A stretch of 13,150 nt of DNA from CAZWSE01 sp964636575 (GTDB taxonomy: Bacteria > Pseudomonadota > Alphaproteobacteria > Rhodobacterales > Rhodobacteraceae). Below are positions 1-6,971 of this stretch, one piece after another. The DNA lies in assembly GCA_964636575.1 (NCBI GenBank), contig CAZWSE010000094.1:1-13150 (forward strand), in the 5' to 3' direction. Position 1 is the stretch's first letter; every line of letters starts with the position of its first letter. The notes under the pieces are model-generated. The model ran no database searches. It had not been told where the DNA came from and worked only from the letters and a program-made list of their open reading frames with translations. The position numbers and the translations under genes were made by a program.

Positions 1-6
1 TTTTTT

Positions 7-38
7 GCCTCCGGCGGAGGTATTTGACCCAAGAAGAA
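7..38 (+). repeat. Dispersed GC-rich intergenic repeat, copy 1
   Basis: A 32-nt element with a perfect inner palindrome CCTCCGGCGGAGG, then a TATTT stretch and AAGAAGAA. It matches the copy at 3370-3401 at 30 of 32 positions. From memory, elements of this form are common in intergenic DNA of Rhodobacterales, often just after genes, so this copy probably follows a gene lying left of the window. The hairpin followed by TATTT could act as a weak terminator on the plus strand, but the T-run is short. The function is not established. Confidence 0.8.
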
Positions 39-71
39 CAACCGGCCTGTTTTGGGCTTGTGAGGTAGCTC

Positions 72-512
72 ATGAAGACAGTTGTGATTGAGAACGAATA
101 CGCCGTTCCCCCTGATGTTTTGTGGGCTCTTGTCACTGACTATGCTGCCTTGGCCGAAGTGATGCAGGGGTTGATCTTATTTGAGGGCTTGCCTGAGGGC
201 CGCACCTTTACCGGTCAGTCATTCGATGTGCAGGTGTCATTGTTTGGCAAACTGCCTTGGCAACCCTACCACATGGATGTTTTGGAATGTGATGATGCCG
301 CGATGATCTTGCGCTCATCCGAGGTGGGCGCAGGCGTGAAGCATTGGCGACATACCCTGACGGTGACCCCCACCGAGGTTGGAAGCCATCTGATGGATCG
401 TATCGAGATTGATGCCGGGCTGATGACCCCGGTGTTTGCCGCTTGGGCGCGCTATCTTTACCGCGCCCGCCATGCCCCGAGGGTGAAGCTTTTGCAGCGT
501 CGCCAATTGTAA
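72..512 (+). CDS. SRPBCC-family (START/polyketide-cyclase-like) protein
   Basis: 146 aa. The N-terminus (ENEYAVPPDVLWALVTDYAA) and the alternating beta-strand pattern fit the SRPBCC helix-grip fold: an opening strand, then a helix that starts with the PxxxW-like turn, then a run of antiparallel strands. The C-terminal segment (about residues 115-140) is helical and ends very basic (RARHAPRVKLLQRRQL), as in many of these proteins where the long C-terminal helix closes a hydrophobic pocket. A GAGGT ribosome binding site 5 nt before the ATG supports this start. Members of this fold bind small hydrophobic ligands; nothing here shows which ligand or whether there is catalysis. It is cytoplasmic, with no signal peptide. 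The DMT transporter gene follows 29 nt downstream, so cotranscription is possible. Confidence 0.75.
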   Translation: MKTVVIENEYAVPPDVLWALVTDYAALAEVMQGLILFEGLPEGRTFTGQSFDVQVSLFGKLPWQPYHMDVLECDDAAMILRSSEVGAGVKHWRHTLTVTPTEVGSHLMDRIEIDAGLMTPVFAAWARYLYRARHAPRVKLLQRRQL

Positions 513-541
513 GTGCCTGCATCCCTTCGTATGACGCGTTC

Positions 542-1381
542 ATGCGTTTGATGATCCTTACTGTTCTTACCCTGATCGCCTTTGCCGCCAATTCGGTTTT
601 GACCCGCGCGGCCTTGCAAGTGGATGCGATTGATCCTTCTGCTTTTGCTGTGATCCGCGTTGCCTCTGGCGCTGTCATGTTGCTGCTGATTGCGACTGCG
701 CGCTCGGTCGCTGTGCCGATGCGCGGGCAGGGCCGTTTGGTCGGCGTTGCGTCTTTGGTTGTTTATTTGATCGGCTTCTCGCTGGCCTATCTGACTTTGG
801 ATGCGGGGCTTGGCGCTTTGATCCTGTTTGCCATGGTGCAGGTGACGATGATGGTGGCGAGCGCTGTGTCTGGAACGAGACTGACCCTGCCGCAGATCGC
901 TGGAATTGCTATCGCTTTGGCTGGTCTTTGCATTGTTTTATGGCCGGTTGGTCCCTTTGCTGTTGATCCCGTCGGCGCGGTTTTGATGGCTGTCGCGGGC
1001 ATCGGATGGGGGATTTATACACTTGCCGGGCGTACCGGGGGCGATCCGCTGGCGGTCACCACGGCCAATTTCGTTTGGGCCGTTCCTGTGGCGGCTGTTT
1101 TGTTGCTGTCCCAGTTTACCCATGTGACTTGGTACGGGGCAGGGTTGGCTGTGGTCTGCGGGGCGGTGACATCCGGTTTGGGCTATGCGCTTTGGTATAC
1201 TGTGTTGCCAAGTCTGGCGGCTGTGACGGCGGGCCTGTTGCAACTGGCTGTCCCTATCATTGCCATCGCGGCCGGTGTGCTGTTGCTGGGCGAGCCGTTG
1301 ACATCGCGGTTGATCATCGCCTCGGTCATGGTCGTTTTCGGGATTGCGCTGGGCGTTCTGAGCCGAAAACCGGGCGCGTGA
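542..1381 (+). CDS. DMT-superfamily (EamA domain) transporter
   Basis: 279 aa and strongly hydrophobic, with about ten predicted membrane helices arranged as two EamA repeats (roughly residues 3-125 and 135-275). The opening (LTLIAFAANSVLTRAAL) is characteristic of the drug/metabolite transporter superfamily, and each half ends in a GE-type motif region, for example LGEPLTS near residue 250. It sits in the inner membrane, probably as a metabolite or drug exporter; the substrate cannot be read from sequence. The frame stays open upstream to 443, but I chose 542 because it begins directly at the first membrane helix and does not run into the SRPBCC gene. No clear Shine-Dalgarno is visible, so 551 is also possible. 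The 29-nt gap to the previous gene suggests readthrough. Confidence 0.8.
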   Translation: MRLMILTVLTLIAFAANSVLTRAALQVDAIDPSAFAVIRVASGAVMLLLIATARSVAVPMRGQGRLVGVASLVVYLIGFSLAYLTLDAGLGALILFAMVQVTMMVASAVSGTRLTLPQIAGIAIALAGLCIVLWPVGPFAVDPVGAVLMAVAGIGWGIYTLAGRTGGDPLAVTTANFVWAVPVAAVLLLSQFTHVTWYGAGLAVVCGAVTSGLGYALWYTVLPSLAAVTAGLLQLAVPIIAIAAGVLLLGEPLTSRLIIASVMVVFGIALGVLSRKPGA

Positions 1382-1428
1382 GCAGATCAGGGCTTTTTCT
1401 AACCGCTAATGCACCTTATCTGGGGGCC

Positions 1429-2226
1429 ATGCGTCGGTTTTTCGTGTTTGGTCTTGCCCTTGCGGCATTTGGTTTGGGCAGTGCCTTTTCGGCGCGCGCT
1501 GATTGTGTCGTTTTGCTGCATGGGTTGGCGCGGTCTGATACCTCGCTTGCTTTGATGGAAACGGCTTTGTCTGGTCGTGGGTTTCAGGCTTTTAGTCCGC
1601 AGTACCCGTCGACCGAAAAATCCGTTCAGACCCTTGTTGAGGAAACCTTGCCCGAGGCGGTTGCCCGTTGTGGTGATCAAACTGTGCATTTTGTGACCCA
1701 TTCGATGGGGGGCATTTTGATGCGTGTCTGGTTGGCGGACACCCGTCCCGAAAACCTTGGCCGTGTGGTCATGATGGCCCCGCCCAATCAGGGCAGTGAG
1801 GTCGTCGATGTGCTGGGGGGGACTGCGCTGTTTGAATGGGTCAACGGCCCTGCGGGTGCCCAGCTTGGCACGGGCGATGAGACCTTTGTAAACGGTCTGC
1901 CGCCGGTGGATTTCGAGCTGGGAGTGATCGCTGGCAACCAGTCTTTGAACCCGTTCTTTTCGTCGATCATTGAAGGGCCTGATGACGGCAAGGTCTCTGT
2001 CGCCTCGACCCGTGTAGAGGGGATGGCTGATCATATGGTTATGCCCGTCAATCATACCTTTATGATGAACAATCCGCTGGTCATTGCCGAGGTCGTCCAT
2101 TTTCTGGAACACGGGGCGTTTGATCCTGATTTGACCTATATCGAAAGCGTGTCTGAAACCGCCGAAGACTTGGGCTGTGAGGCGGGTCTGTGTGATGATG
2201 GTGCGGAACAGACCGCAAATGATTGA
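1429..2226 (+). CDS. Secreted alpha/beta hydrolase, lipase/PGAP1-like
   Basis: 265 aa. Residues 1-24 form a signal peptide: MRRFF, a hydrophobic core, then SARA as a signal peptidase I site. Cys26 follows shortly after, but the surrounding residues are not a good lipobox, so a periplasmic or secreted protein is likelier than a lipoprotein. The hydrolase core shows the oxyanion HG at 31-32, a nucleophile elbow THSMGG with Ser92, a candidate acid Asp185/186 (DDGK), and a candidate catalytic His209 (NHTF). This is the layout of small triacylglycerol-lipase/esterase-like proteins; the substrate is unknown. The frame is open from 1006, but translation upstream of 1429 is a shadow of the transporter gene, and the signal peptide fixes the start. 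The last codons overlap the phnM-like gene by 8 nt, suggesting translational coupling. Confidence 0.85.
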   Translation: MRRFFVFGLALAAFGLGSAFSARADCVVLLHGLARSDTSLALMETALSGRGFQAFSPQYPSTEKSVQTLVEETLPEAVARCGDQTVHFVTHSMGGILMRVWLADTRPENLGRVVMMAPPNQGSEVVDVLGGTALFEWVNGPAGAQLGTGDETFVNGLPPVDFELGVIAGNQSLNPFFSSIIEGPDDGKVSVASTRVEGMADHMVMPVNHTFMMNNPLVIAEVVHFLEHGAFDPDLTYIESVSETAEDLGCEAGLCDDGAEQTAND

Positions 2227-3361
2227 GCTGGATCTGATTGGCGCGCAGGTGTTGCGCCCTGAAGGGATGTCTGGTGATCGTTTGTCGATTGCTGAGAGCC
2301 GTATCGTGGCCGAGCCGGTGGGTCGTGCTGTGGATATGGCGGGCTTTATGGTTCTGCCTGGTATTGTTGACGTGCACGGTGATGCATTCGAGCGCCATGT
2401 TGCCCCCCGCCGGGGTGCGATGAAGCAGATGACTGAGGGCTTGGCGGCTGTCGATGCAGAGCTGGCGTGTAATGGGATTACCACCGCTGTTTTGGCCCAG
2501 TTTGTCAGTTGGGAAGGCGGCCTGCGTGCGCCTGCGTTTGCTGATCAAGTGTTAGAGGCTTTGGACGAGGTCCAGCCTGATGCCTTGACGGATATGCTTT
2601 GTCAGTTGCGGTTTGAGACCCATATGCTGGATGAATATGACGCGTTGTTGGATCGGGTCGATCGTCACGGTGTTGGCTATGTCGTGTTTAATGATCACCT
2701 GCCGCATGACCGATTGGCGGATGGGCGCACCCCGAAGCGGTTGGTTGCCCAAGCTTTGAAAGCGGGTCGTAATCCTGACGCCCATCACGCCATGATGCGC
2801 GATTTGCATGCGAGGGCTGCAGAGGTGCCTGCGGCGCTTGAGGGGCTTTGTGCGGCTTTGCGGATGCGTGGTGTGGCGATGGGCAGTCATGATGATCGCA
2901 CTGCTGAAACCTGTGCTATCTGGCAGAGCCGCGGTGTATCGATTGCTGAATTTCCCGAAACCCTTGAAGCCATTGAGGCCACCCGCGCGGCGGGCGGCCA
3001 CGTTATTCTGGGCGCCCCAAATGTAGTGCGCGGGGGGTCCCATAATGGCAATCTGTCTGCATTGGAGCAGGTCATGTTGGGCCACTGTGATGCTTTGGCG
3101 TCTGACTATCACTATCCATCGCCCAGACGCGCGGCTTTGATGATGGTGCAGGCGGGCGCGTTAGAGTGGTCTGCGGCTTGGGAATTGGTGTCAGATGGCC
3201 CTGCGCGTGTGCTTGGCTTAACCGATCGCGGGCGGCTTGCGTCGGGGCTGCGTGCGGATGTGCTGATCTTGGAGCAAGAGAGTCACCGTGTGGCGGGCAC
3301 CATGGTCGCTGGGCGCTTTAGTTATCTCAGTGGCGCTTTGGCGGAGCGGTTGATCGTTTGA
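2219..3361 (+). CDS. phnM: PhnM-like amidohydrolase (alpha-D-ribose 1-methylphosphonate 5-triphosphate diphosphatase family)
   Basis: 380 aa, the usual PhnM length. It has the amidohydrolase-superfamily layout: the metal-binding H-x-D at 53-55 in VDVHGDAFERH, further His at 135, 160 and 163, SHDD at 223-226, then the PhnM hallmarks IAEFPETLEA (242-251), GAPNVVRGGSH (265-275) and SDYHYP (295-300). PhnM removes diphosphate from ribose-1-methylphosphonate 5-triphosphate in the carbon-phosphorus lyase pathway. Here no other phn gene is within view. From memory, E. coli PhnM reads HTDNLDKF where this protein has HGDAFERH, so this may be a paralogous subgroup with another substrate. The frame opens at 2177, but the ATG at 2219 starts exactly at the conserved domain. 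The 8-nt overlap with the lipase gene suggests coupled translation. Family assignment is sure; reaction less so. Confidence 0.85.
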   Translation: MIELDLIGAQVLRPEGMSGDRLSIAESRIVAEPVGRAVDMAGFMVLPGIVDVHGDAFERHVAPRRGAMKQMTEGLAAVDAELACNGITTAVLAQFVSWEGGLRAPAFADQVLEALDEVQPDALTDMLCQLRFETHMLDEYDALLDRVDRHGVGYVVFNDHLPHDRLADGRTPKRLVAQALKAGRNPDAHHAMMRDLHARAAEVPAALEGLCAALRMRGVAMGSHDDRTAETCAIWQSRGVSIAEFPETLEAIEATRAAGGHVILGAPNVVRGGSHNGNLSALEQVMLGHCDALASDYHYPSPRRAALMMVQAGALEWSAAWELVSDGPARVLGLTDRGRLASGLRADVLILEQESHRVAGTMVAGRFSYLSGALAERLIV

Positions 3362-3369
3362 TTTTTCAT

Positions 3370-3401
3370 GCCTCCGGCGGAGGTATTTTGCCCAAGAAGA
3401 A
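3370..3401 (+). repeat. Dispersed GC-rich intergenic repeat, copy 2
   Basis: Second copy of the element at 7-38, with two mismatches, located between the converging 3' ends of the phnM-like gene (stop at 3361) and purK (stop at 3416). The CCTCCGGCGGAGG palindrome (3371-3383) followed by TATTTTG could serve as a terminator for the plus-strand gene. In the purK direction the hairpin lacks a T-run. Confidence 0.8.
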
Positions 3402-3415
3402 GCAGCAGGGTCGTC

Positions 3416-4489
3416 TTAGTTGCTGGGTTTTACGATCCGGTTGATGTGGCCCATTTTGCGGCCCTGTTTGATGTCCGCTTTGCCGTAGAGATGCAGGGCC
3501 GTGTCAGGCTCTTTTGCGAGTGTTGGCACACGGGCCATGTCCTCCCCGATCAGGTTTTCCATCACCACGTCGCTGTGGCGTTGACCGTCCCCGAGGGGCC
3601 AGCCTGCCACGGCGCGGATGTGTTGTTCGAACTGGTCCACTGCGCAGCCGTTTTGTGTCCAGTGGCCCGAATTGTGCACCCGTGGCGCGATTTCGTTGAC
3701 GATGAGCCCCGATTTGGTGACAAAAAGCTCGACCCCCATGACGCCCACGTAGTCCAGTGCGTTCAGGATTTTCGCGGCCAGCAGGACCGCATCCATCTTT
3801 TGCGAGGCTGTGAGTTGGGACGGGATTGTTGTCGTGTCCAATATGCCGTCTTTGTGGACGTTTTGCCCCGGATCGTAGCAGCTGACTTCGCCCGTGAGGC
3901 CCCGGGCTGCGATCACAGAGACCTCATAGTCGAAATCGATGAACCCTTCGAGCAGGCTGGGCGCGCCCTGCATGCTGTCGAGCGCTGCATCGGCTTGGCC
4001 GCGGTCCATGATCCGTGCTTGTCCTTTGCCATCATAGCCCATGCGTCTTGTTTTCAGGATCGATGGGGCGCCGATGTTGTCGAGCGCTGTGCTGAGGCTG
4101 GTGGCATCTGTGATGTCTGCATAGGGTGCGGTTTGCAGGCCGAGATTTGACAGGTAGTCTTTTTCTGTCAGCCGGTCTTGGGAGACACGGAGTGCTTCTC
4201 TGTTCGGGCGGATCGGCTTGAGGGTTTCCAGCAGGTCAAGGGCCTGCGTGGGGATGTTTTCAAATTCGTAGGTGATGACATCAACGGTGTTTGCGAAAGC
4301 CTTCAGCGCGGCCGTGTCGTCATACGCGGCTGTGGTGACGTGATGTGCTACATCGGCGGCAGGCGGGTTTGCCCCAGGCTCAAAGATATGGGTTTTGAAC
4401 CCCAGCCTGCTGGCTGCGACCGAGAGCATCCGCCCCAGTTGACCGCCGCCCAAGATGCCGATTGTGCTGCCAGTGGGGAGTTCAGTCAT
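3416..4489 (-). CDS. purK: N5-carboxyaminoimidazole ribonucleotide synthase
   Basis: 357 aa, normal for PurK. It catalyses ATP- and bicarbonate-dependent carboxylation of aminoimidazole ribonucleotide to N5-CAIR in de novo purine synthesis (cytoplasmic). Visible motifs: an N-terminal nucleotide-binding GGGQLGRM (14-21), the ATP-grasp glycine-rich loop GYDGKGQ (151-157), the metal/substrate segment NEIAPRVHNSGHWT (265-278), and the C-terminal YGK...GRKMGH (335-347). The frame extends to 4600, but the ATG at 4489 sits inside the end of purE with an 8-nt overlap (ATGACTGA), the usual coupled arrangement, and the first conserved strand follows directly. Its product is the substrate of the enzyme encoded upstream. 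Confidence 0.97.
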   Translation of the reverse strand: MTELPTGSTIGILGGGQLGRMLSVAASRLGFKTHIFEPGANPPAADVAHHVTTAAYDDTAALKAFANTVDVITYEFENIPTQALDLLETLKPIRPNREALRVSQDRLTEKDYLSNLGLQTAPYADITDATSLSTALDNIGAPSILKTRRMGYDGKGQARIMDRGQADAALDSMQGAPSLLEGFIDFDYEVSVIAARGLTGEVSCYDPGQNVHKDGILDTTTIPSQLTASQKMDAVLLAAKILNALDYVGVMGVELFVTKSGLIVNEIAPRVHNSGHWTQNGCAVDQFEQHIRAVAGWPLGDGQRHSDVVMENLIGEDMARVPTLAKEPDTALHLYGKADIKQGRKMGHINRIVKPSN

Positions 4490-4970
4490 CGCTTGGGTGC
4501 TCTGGGATTGACGCAGAAAGTGCGGCGCGCCATGCGTCGAGCCGTGTGGCAAGGGCAGGGTCTTGCAGCGCCAGAATGCCTGCCGCCATGAGGGCTGCAT
4601 TGGCGGCCCCAGCGGACCCGATGGCCATTGTCGCCACAGGATACCCGCGCGGCATTTGCAGGATCGAATAGAGGCTATCGACGCCCGACAGGGCCTTGGT
4701 TTGCACCGGCACCCCGATCACGGGCACCCGTGTTTTGGACGCCATCATGCCCGGCAGATGCGCGGCCCCGCCAGCGCCTGCGATGATCACCTGAAGGCCA
4801 CGGTCCACAGCCGTTTTGCCATAGTCCCAAAGCCGGTCTGGCGTGCGGTGGGCAGAGACGATGCGGGTCTCATGCGGCACGCCAAGCTCGTCCAGCAGGG
4901 TGGCGGCCTCTTTCATGGTGGCCCAGTCCGATTGACTGCCCATGATGATCCCGACGGTGGCTTGTGTCAT
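4482..4970 (-). CDS. purE: N5-carboxyaminoimidazole ribonucleotide mutase
   Basis: 162 aa, the usual size of class I PurE. It converts N5-CAIR to CAIR, the step after PurK. Conserved elements are GSQSD (11-15), the active-site SAHRTP (39-44), and AGGAAHLPGM (66-75) that binds the ribonucleotide phosphate. The protein normally forms an octamer in the cytoplasm. It is the first gene of a two-gene operon with purK, overlapping it by 8 nt. A candidate promoter lies about 30 nt upstream of the start. Nothing in the sequence looks unusual. Confidence 0.97.
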   Translation of the reverse strand: MTQATVGIIMGSQSDWATMKEAATLLDELGVPHETRIVSAHRTPDRLWDYGKTAVDRGLQVIIAGAGGAAHLPGMMASKTRVPVIGVPVQTKALSGVDSLYSILQMPRGYPVATMAIGSAGAANAALMAAGILALQDPALATRLDAWRAALSASIPEHPSDD

Positions 4971-5001
4971 GTGATCTGCCCTTTGGCCTTTGAGTTGGCG
5001 G

Positions 5002-5029
5002 AATAGAATGAAGGCGGCACTATAGTCAA
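5002..5029 (-). promoter_or_regulatory. Candidate sigma-70-type promoter of purEK
   Basis: Read on the minus strand: -35 TTGACT (5029-5024), a 16-nt spacer, and -10 TCTATT (5007-5002), giving a predicted start near 4995 and a leader of about 25 nt before purE. The -35 matches 5 of 6 and the -10 4 of 6 consensus positions. I see no riboswitch in so short a leader. Confidence 0.5.
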
Positions 5030-5057
5030 AGCGGGCGACGTGGCAATCGGACTTTGA

Positions 5058-5282
5058 TCAGGCGATAATATCGGGGGTCAGGCGGTCTTCGATCCGCGCA
5101 ATCAGGTCTTTGAGCTGCAACTTCTTTTTCTTGAGCCGTTGCAGGGTCAACTGATCGCTGGTGCTTTTCTCAACCAAGGCAGTGATGGCTTCATCAAGAT
5201 CGCGGTGTTCACGGCGGAAAACCTCAAGCTCGACCTTTAGAACGTCATCGGTTTTCATCGAGATGTCATTGGGTGCGTTCAT
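5058..5282 (-). CDS. DUF465 (YdcH-like) small coiled-coil protein
   Basis: 74 aa. Almost the whole chain from residue 12 is a predicted helix or coiled coil with the DUF465 pattern: an EHRDLDEAI segment near 25-32, then a leucine-spaced stretch ending LQRLKKKKLQLKDLIARIE. The basic KKKKLxLKD block is typical of the family. The biochemical role is unknown; family members are small cytoplasmic proteins of 60-80 residues. The frame opens at 5375, but the ATG at 5282 gives the family length and begins just before the helix; an internal ATG at 5258 is a second choice. It is divergent from hsp20 and close behind purE, though the purE promoter suggests separate transcription. Confidence 0.75.
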   Translation of the reverse strand: MNAPNDISMKTDDVLKVELEVFRREHRDLDEAITALVEKSTSDQLTLQRLKKKKLQLKDLIARIEDRLTPDIIA

Positions 5283-5346
5283 TAAGCTTTGATTCTCTGT
5301 CTGGTTGAATAGGCGCAGTCTACCTCTCTGATTGGAATGCGCATAG

Positions 5347-5377
5347 CCCTTGATAACACCTGATTTTCTTCCCATAT
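5347..5377 (+). promoter_or_regulatory. Sigma-32 (RpoH)-type heat-shock promoter of hsp20
   Basis: CCCTTGAT at 5347-5354 (-35, core CTTGAT) and CCCATAT at 5371-5377 (-10), separated by 16 nt between CTTGAT and CCCATAT. This matches the known heat-shock promoter form CTTGAA...CCCATNT. Transcription would start near 5384, leaving about 67 nt of leader before hsp20. Confidence 0.75.
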
Positions 5378-5416
5378 TCTTAACGAGACGCGGTTGCCGC
5401 TAAGAGGGGCCGCAAA

Positions 5417-5451
5417 TTTGGACTGTCGCTTGTCAAAAAGGACGTGTCACG
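5417..5451 (+). promoter_or_regulatory. ROSE-like RNA thermometer in the hsp20 leader
   Basis: The leader segment UCGCU (5426-5430) pairs with the ribosome binding site AGGA (5439-5442), leaving G5428 bulged. This is the U(U/C)GCU-versus-SD arrangement of ROSE thermometers. The stem extends outward: G5425-C5443, U5424-G5444, then after a one-base bulge C5423-G5446, A5422-U5447 and G5421-C5448. The loop is 8 nt. The fold was done by hand; no energy was computed. Confidence 0.5.
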
Positions 5452-5865
5452 ATGACAAAACTGACCTTGGGGGGATACCCTCATTTGCTGGGCTTCGAGC
5501 AGCTGGAACGCTTGCTGGAACGCACCGCAAAATCCGGTAACGAAGGCTATCCGCCTTTCAATATCGAACAAACTTCTGATCAATCCTACCGGATCACGCT
5601 GGCTGTAGCAGGCTTTGCCGAAGATGATCTGGCGATTACCGTCGAGGACCGTCAGTTGGTCATTCGCGGCCGCCAGTCCGAGGATTTCAAAGAACGTGTG
5701 TTTCTGCATCGCGGGATTGCGGGCCGGCAATTCCAGCGGTCTTTCGTTCTGGCCGACGGTGTGGATGTGGGCGAGGCGATCATGGAGAACGGATTGCTGC
5801 ATATCGATCTGTCCCAGTCCAAGCCCGAAACCATCGTTCAGACCATCAATATCAAGAAGGGATAA
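5452..5865 (+). CDS. Small heat-shock protein, Hsp20 family
   Basis: 137 aa. An ATP-independent holdase chaperone that binds unfolding proteins and forms large oligomers in the cytoplasm. A short N-terminal arm (about 1-33) precedes an alpha-crystallin domain (about 34-125) with the typical AVAGFAEDDLAITVE strand pair, a RGIAGRQFQRSF segment, and the family signature AIMENGLLHIDL (109-120). The C-terminal tail carries the I-x-I oligomerisation motif (INI, 132-134). It resembles the IbpA branch in length and motifs. The start is fixed by AAAGGA 9 nt upstream. Regulation is readable from the DNA: a sigma-32-type promoter and a leader that can fold the ribosome binding site into a thermometer hairpin. 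DUF1150 follows after 3 nt. Confidence 0.95.
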   Translation: MTKLTLGGYPHLLGFEQLERLLERTAKSGNEGYPPFNIEQTSDQSYRITLAVAGFAEDDLAITVEDRQLVIRGRQSEDFKERVFLHRGIAGRQFQRSFVLADGVDVGEAIMENGLLHIDLSQSKPETIVQTINIKKG

Positions 5866-5868
5866 GCC

Positions 5869-6093
5869 ATGAACACGACCGAAAATTTTGATCAGGCCGC
5901 AACGCGGATGGTTTATGTCAAATCGGTGCCCGTCGAAGGCTTGCCCGATGCGGTGCGCGAGCAGGCGGGCGATCTGGATCATCTCTTTGCCGTGCACGAT
6001 GCCGACGGCCAGCAACTGGCCTTGGTGGCCGACCGCCGCTTGGCCTATTCGCTGGCGCGCGAGCACGATTACAAACCGGTTTCTGTCCATTGA
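5869..6093 (+). CDS. DUF1150 family protein
   Basis: 74 aa. It contains the DUF1150 features as I know them: a VYVKSVPVEGLP segment near residues 15-26, a predicted HLFAVHDADGQQLALVADRR strand pair, and an AYSLAREHDYKPVSVH ending. The family is found in alphaproteobacteria, frequently right behind an hsp20 gene, as here (3-nt gap, ribosome binding site AAGGGA within the end of hsp20). The function is unknown; its place in a heat-shock operon suggests a stress or protein-quality role, which is inference. The stop codon overlaps the TTG start of the PhzF gene. Confidence 0.85.
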   Translation: MNTTENFDQAATRMVYVKSVPVEGLPDAVREQAGDLDHLFAVHDADGQQLALVADRRLAYSLAREHDYKPVSVH

Positions 6094-6971
6094 GCCTGCC
6101 GTTCCCAGTCGATTGGGTCGACGCTTTTACTGACACTGCCTTTGGCGGCAATGGCTGCGCTGTGGTGCATGGCGGTGCGACCCTGTCGCCCGAGGTCTGC
6201 ATGGCCTTTGTGCGAGAGACCTCGCTTGTTGAATGTACATTCACCGGCCCGTCTAAGGTCGCCAATGTGCGTATTCGCTACTATCTGGCGTCGCGCGAAA
6301 TTCCCTTTGCGGGTCATCCGACCATTGCGACCCTGTTTGCGATGTATGAAGCAGGGCTGATTGGCGACGGGGATTGGACGATTGAGACCGATGCAGGCGT
6401 CATGCCTGTGTCGATCAACGAAGGCCAAATCTCGATGACCCAGAACGCCCCAGACTTCGGGGCGAAGGCGGACCCTGCGATTGTTGCAGAGGCATTTGGC
6501 TTGCAAGCCACTGATATTGTTGGGGCTCCGCAGGTTGTGTCCACTGGATTGCCGTTTTGTATCACTGTTCTAAAGACCCGCGAGGCGCTTGATCGGGCGG
6601 TGCTTGATCTGGACAAGCTGAAAGCCTATTACAAATCCCTTGGCGTTGCAGAGACAGACATCATGGAGCCGTTTCTTGTCACTTTGGGTGGTGCGACGGA
6701 TGCCGGTCAGACCTATTCAAGGTTGCTTTTGGCGCCGCCAAGCCCTGCCGAAGACCCGTTTACAGGATCAGCCACGGGGGCGATGGCGGCCTATTTGTGG
6801 GCAAACGGGTTGATCGACAGCCCCGTGTTCACAGCCGAACAGGGGCATGGCATGGGCCGCCCCGGCCAAGCGCAGGTCAAGGTCAACGGCCCCCGCAATG
6901 CGATCACGGGGGTTGAGGTATCTGGCACGGGCTATGTGCTGATGCGCGGCGAGGTGATGCTGCCGGATTGA
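6090..6971 (+). CDS. PhzF-family isomerase/epimerase-like protein
   Basis: 293 aa with the two-lobed diaminopimelate-epimerase-like fold of the PhzF family. Visible motifs are VDAFTDTAFGGNGCAVV (9-26), the catalytic glutamate equivalent Glu43 in RETSLVE, IPFAGHPTIAT (71-81), EDPFTGSATGAMAAYLW (221-237) and QGHGMGRPG (251-259). PhzF in phenazine producers isomerises a dihydro-hydroxyanthranilate, but most family members lie outside phenazine loci with unknown substrates, and no phenazine gene is visible here. The start is TTG at 6090, overlapping the DUF1150 stop; no ATG lies before the first conserved motif, so a rare, coupled TTG start is the best choice. It is likely transcribed with the heat-shock pair, converging on sat-cysC. 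Confidence 0.85.
   Translation: MSLPFPVDWVDAFTDTAFGGNGCAVVHGGATLSPEVCMAFVRETSLVECTFTGPSKVANVRIRYYLASREIPFAGHPTIATLFAMYEAGLIGDGDWTIETDAGVMPVSINEGQISMTQNAPDFGAKADPAIVAEAFGLQATDIVGAPQVVSTGLPFCITVLKTREALDRAVLDLDKLKAYYKSLGVAETDIMEPFLVTLGGATDAGQTYSRLLLAPPSPAEDPFTGSATGAMAAYLWANGLIDSPVFTAEQGHGMGRPGQAQVKVNGPRNAITGVEVSGTGYVLMRGEVMLPD

Noticed and set aside
443..541. N-terminal extension of the DMT transporter
   Set aside because: It overlaps the SRPBCC gene and adds a polar stretch before the first membrane helix; the ATG at 542 fits the family.
1006..1428. Upstream extension of the lipase-like frame
   Set aside because: This is an out-of-frame shadow of the transporter gene; a signal peptide begins at 1429.
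3949..3956. CGAGCAGG, the hairpin-array core, also occurs here
   Set aside because: It lies inside purK coding sequence without complementary flanks; one extra 8-mer in 13 kb is expected by chance.
3368..4150. Long plus-strand ORFs opposite purK, and similar ones opposite sat-cysC and trxB
   Set aside because: They are antisense shadows of well-conserved genes; translations show no family features.
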